A stretch of 64,000 bases of DNA, taken from Nigrospora sphaerica. Its lineage: Eukaryota > Ascomycota > Sordariomycetes > Amphisphaeriales > Apiosporaceae. Below the pieces are notes generated by a model. The model saw only the letters and a program-made list of their open reading frames with translations, ran no database searches and had not been told where the DNA came from. The position numbers and the translations under genes were made by a program. Numbering within the stretch: position 1 is the stretch's first letter; each line of letters begins with the position of its first letter. The stretch covers positions 5,952,001-6,016,000 of the forward strand of contig JAGVVL010000002.1 in NCBI GenBank assembly GCA_018287875.1. Direction: 5' to 3'. Positions 60,198 to 64,000 of the stretch are shown here, piece after piece.

Positions 60198-63100
60198 CTA
60201 CCGTATCTTGACCTTGATGTAGGGCACCTCCACGTCCTCCTCCTTCATGTCCTCGGCCACTATCTCGAAGATAACCTCCTTTTGGTGCTCGGGAATGGGC
60301 TTCTTAGACACCGACTCGACAAGCTGGCTGAGCTTCATCCCCATTCGCTCCTTCAGCTTGGCGGGCGGGAAAAACGAGGCATAGAGCAGGCTGACGCCCG
60401 AGCTCAACATGCTAATGGTAAGGCCACGCTTGTCAAAGTCCTCGATGAGCTCCTTCAGCGTGATGTCCTCCACCTCGAATCGGTCCCAGATCTTGTCCAG
60501 CGTGACCTTGCCGTTGGGACCCTGGTACTCCACCTTTGGGCTGGCGATCGGCTCACTGAAGCCAAAGAAGGGCAGGGCCAGGTTGATGAAGCCGTTCTTG
60601 TACTGCTCGATGTCGTCCTTGCCATCGATGATCTTGTACAGCTCCAGAACGACCAGACCCGTCACGAGCGCAGTGGTGGTCGCAATGGCAGGGATGATCT
60701 TGCCCGCAATGAACTTGGTCTTGTGCCGGCTGGCCTGCTCGATCTTGTAGTTCTCGGCGCGCAGGTTGCTGGCGGCCGTAATGAAGTCAATGTGGTGGTT
60801 GCTATCGTCGTCCTTCTCGAACTCGACCGGAACCAACTTAAAGCCGGCCATCTTGCTCGGGGCCGGTAGGCTGCTGGTGATCTTCTGAATCTCCGCCTCG
60901 TCGTCAAAGGTGGTGTTGGCACTGGGGTCCTGCACGCGTGTTAATACCCCGACCCGGGCGTTGCGGCTCGGCGCTACTTACAGGGTCGCTGTCCTTCTCC
61001 TGAATCTTGACCTTGGAGTCGGGCGAGAAATCGGGCACAATCATGTTTTCGAGCACCTTCAAATACGTGTCCTTGGTGGCGCCGCTTCCGTTGATGTTGT
61101 AGTTGAAGGCGTGGAGGTTGGCCGCGGCAATAATGAAACCCAGGTGCGTCTCGTTCTTGGGGTCAAACTTCAATGGGTCCGGTGCACGCTTGGGGCCAGA
61201 CCAGAACGGCTGGCCGCTCGACGACTTGGAGTCCTTGGGGAAGTTCCAGAGCAACTGCTGGATGGCGTTGTTGTACTGCTTCTCGAACAGCATGCGAGCC
61301 CAGATGATACAATCCTCAAAGCTCAGTGGCTTGTCCGTGACGAGGTAATCCCGGATCATCTCCAGCGTTGCCTTTTCGTTGCCTCCCTGCTTCAGCGTGG
61401 TCTCCAGATAGTTGGGCTGGGTCAGGTAGAGATTGGCCGTCTCGGCGGACTTGACGAACGACGTCTCGAACAGCTCACGAGCCCAGGCGATTGTGTGCTC
61501 AATCTTGTTGGGGAAACTGCGCAGGGTGCACATGGGGAACGACTCCTCGGGCGGGTCGTGCGAGGACGAGTACGACTCGGTCAGATTGGGCAAAACGACC
61601 TGAGTGTTACCCTTGGTGCCCAGAGTGCCGCTTTCCAGCAGCGGCTTGTGGAAGAAGACACAGCGACGGTCCACGTACGTTCGGGCCTCGACGTTGTCCA
61701 GGGCATTCGTGACGCCGTCCAGATCCGCCCAGAACTCCTCGTTGAAGACGTGTTCGGTCTCGGGGCTAACGCGGTCCTTGAGGCAGACGATGTGACCGAC
61801 CAAATCCGGGTTCATGGCCTGCACCGCCCGGGCGGCGCAATCACTCTTCATTTGGCCAACATCCTTGGCGCGGAACAGGAACTGGCGGTTGAGGTTGCTC
61901 TTCTCGATCGAGTCCATGTCGGTGATGGTAATCTTGCCCTTGGGACCGACGCCAAGTCCGATCATAGCCCAGTTCTTGAGCATCTCGCAGCCAATGGCAC
62001 CGGCACCCACTAGGAACTGTCGGACATTGCCCAGCTTCTCCTGGTATTCTTTTCCAAACACAGCAATCTGGCCGTCGTAGCGCGAGCCGATGGGCTTGCA
62101 CAGCTCCTCGCTTCGGTGGGTGCTGGTAGGCAGAGACTCTAACGAGTCCAGGTACAGCCACTGCTTGATCGGGTGGAATTTGCCAGACACGGCCTTGAGG
62201 ACCTCCTGAGCAGCGAGGCCACCGAACAGGGCAGCCATGGGGTTGAGGTCACCAGTCGCCTGGTAGCTAAGCTCCTTGATGAGCTTCTCGTCAAGCTCCA
62301 CCTCGAGCTTCTCCTTCTCGACGAAAGCCTTGGCCGAAGCCAGAACGACAGTAGCATCTTCGTCGTTCATGGGGCGCGGCATACGGCCCTGGGCTTGGGC
62401 GAACGCGTGCAAAGCCTCGAAGCCCACGTGGAGCTGCTGCGGTCGGTCGAACTTGGCAAAGTCGGACACGACAAACTCGGGTTCCCGCAAGGAGGCCGAG
62501 ATGGTCTTGAAATCCATTACCTGAGGCATTTTGACCTGCTGGTAGAGGCCGCCGCGCTTGTACTGGCCAAGTCCGGACACATCGCCGATGGAGAAGGTGT
62601 AAGGACCCTTCACGGTGATCTTGCGGGGCTCAGCGCCGTTCAGGCCCTCCATGCCCTCAACCTCGGAGAAGCTAACGTAGTCACCGTCCTGAAGGCCGTG
62701 ACGGGTCTCGTCCAGGGCGGACACCAGACCCTCCTCGTCGATGCCAGCCACAATTCCGTTGAGAGGGTTCTCGCCCGTCGCATCGAGACAGGTGAACCTC
62801 TCGCCGAAATCGCAGAAGATGGAGCCGAAGAGGCCGAAGGTGTTGGCGTTGAGGAAGTAGATGCCCTTGGAGTGGCAGTAGTCGCCGATGGTAAGCTGGA
62901 GGTGGAGGGGCGTGTCGGTCAGGACGACCACCTGGTACTTGTCAAACTGCGACAAGTCCTCGGCCAGGCCGGCGGACTGGTGGATGCTGACGGGAGTGTA
63001 GGCATTCAGCTCGGCGACTCGCGGGACGGTAGCGGCATCCCTGGGCTTGCCAACATCGCTGGGTTGCAGGAAGAACTGCGACGACAGGTCGGGCAGGGCC

Positions 63101-63626
63101 ACGGGGGTCGGATCGTAGAGGGTCAGGCTCTTGACGCCAGCAAGAGCGATGTTCTTGGCGATCTCGACTCCCAGCCCCTTCATGCCGACGATGAGCACGT
63201 TGGAGGCGCCCATGCGTCGCATGGCCTCGTGGCCCAGGACATAGAGCTGTCGGCTGTAGAGGGATTCGTCGATTTCGGTCTTGCCAACGACCGAGTCGTC
63301 CACCTGGACGCGCGTCACCAGGTCGTCGGACGGTGGGGTCGTCATCTTGGTGTCCTGCGGACGCAGGGTTAGTTTCCGTATAGCTTCCACGATGCCTCGT
63401 GGGGCAAAGGTCGGTAAAGCGATGGGCAAGAGGAGCGCATGAAAAGGATGGATGGATGACGGGACTGATGGCGGGAGGGGAGGGGGATTGCGAAGGCGCC
63501 AGATGCAAAAGCATGCCCCGCAGGCAGGCCCGGGGATCGGATGCACCGCCGTCGTCGCTGCGCGTAAGGGCTGTATGGGCGTAGCCGCCTTGGTCGGTAG
63601 TGAGAGAGGAAGGCACTTACCGTCAT
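60198..63626 (-). CDS. uba1: Ubiquitin-activating enzyme E1
   Basis: ATP-dependent E1 that adenylates ubiquitin and passes it to E2 enzymes; nuclear and cytosolic. Minus-strand exons are 63626-63621, 63354-60982 and 60929-60198, giving 1036 residues. The first coding exon is ATG ACG only, then a 266-nt intron; the reading continues [11 protein letters not shown]. Order of parts: inactive adenylation half ([37 protein letters not shown]), first catalytic Cys half-domain, active adenylation domain ([40 protein letters not shown]), then catalytic Cys611 in [10 protein letters not shown]. The C-terminal ubiquitin-fold domain ends VPYIKVKIR. If the tiny exon were not used, translation could start at the Met four codons into exon 2. 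Supplies the pathway that consumes ubiquitin from the L40 fusion gene at 47242. Confidence 0.97.
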
Positions 63627-64000
63627 GGCTTTCTTCTGGGAGATGGGCGACTCTCCGTTTGAAAGCTTGCGCTTCCCCAGCTTGGCTTGCTTCTCTATCT
63701 CAAGCTACTAGCGCTTGAGAACGCAGGATGTGTGTACTTTAGGGAAAGGGAGAGGGTGGGAAGGAGTGGTGGGCAGCGATGGAAGCCGTCGGGTCCGCGG
63801 TCGTCGAGGGCTTGAGGGGGGAAGTATGGGAAAAGTGAGATGGGATGGGGAGGTACAAGGAGCAGTCGCCGAGAAGTAATAGTCCAGACGGCAGCTGGGA
63901 CATGTGGTACTTGCTTCCTACCTCAGTAGTAACCTATCGAGTCGAGATCCAGGCACCCAAGCAACCCCACCATACGACACGCAGGCTAAGAAGCCGCTCT
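63627..64000. other. UBA1 promoter and leader, window edge
   Basis: 374 nt upstream of the UBA1 ATG; purine-rich patch near 63740-63840, no gene seen. Confidence 0.6.

Noticed and set aside
62173..63372. 399-codon open frame antisense to UBA1
   Set aside because: Same aligned-triplet codon-usage effect; the sense strand is an unmistakable E1 enzyme.

Overview
The window looks like nuclear DNA from a filamentous ascomycete, most likely a Sordariomycete (inferred from gene content and intron style; the species cannot be named). The genes are compact, GC-rich and intron-bearing. Introns are mostly 47-260 nt with GTAAGT/GTGAGT-type donors and CTAAC/CTGAC-type branch points. The families present are typically fungal: ERG5 sterol desaturase, a fungal STAND-type N-terminal domain, a Vpr-like subtilase and a glutathionyl-hydroquinone reductase. 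I find 16 protein-coding genes and one probable pseudogene. I find no rRNA, tRNA, CRISPR array or recognisable transposon.

Layout. 1-2214 (+): 3' part of a secreted subtilisin-like protease. 3455-5269 (+): a microsomal cytochrome P450. 5270-12023: a 6.7 kb GC-rich stretch without a convincing gene. 12024-14032 (+): a membrane protein with a Cys-rich ectodomain and a C-terminal SH3 domain. 15246-16202 (-): an Ala-rich hypothetical protein. 17176-20812 (-): a decayed STAND/ankyrin-type gene. 21793-25154 (-): eIF5B. 26598-31150 (-): a large MMS1/DDB1/CPSF160-family beta-propeller protein. 31151-36316: a 5 kb microsatellite-rich spacer. 36317-37689 (+): a TBC1D20/Gyp8-type Rab GAP, convergent with VPS52 (38290-40363, -). 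42818-43679 (+): eIF5A. 44722-46450 (+): RRN7. 47242-47988 (+): ubiquitin-L40 fusion. 49401-50520 (+): a YIP1-family membrane protein, convergent with a mitochondrial rhodanese (50987-51768, -). Three more minus-strand genes follow: ERG5 (52839-54587), glutathionyl-hydroquinone reductase (57818-59195) and the ubiquitin-activating enzyme UBA1 (60198-63626).

Functional reading. Most of the window is core housekeeping: protein synthesis (eIF5B, eIF5A, L40, RRN7 for rDNA transcription), ubiquitin supply and activation (ubiquitin-L40, UBA1), Golgi/ER traffic (VPS52, YIP1 family, TBC GAP) and ergosterol synthesis. The left third carries the accessory material: protease, orphan P450, surface SH3 protein, hypothetical protein and STAND relic.

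The exon structures given were derived by hand from splice motifs and frame continuity. Each gene except the pseudogene closes to an intact frame. The most distinctive signals are the ubiquitin-L40 gene, whose ATG is split by an intron and followed by a 7-nt microexon; a set of genes with introns at or next to the start codon; and the STAND-type pseudogene. I did not find a convincing new multi-gene system.
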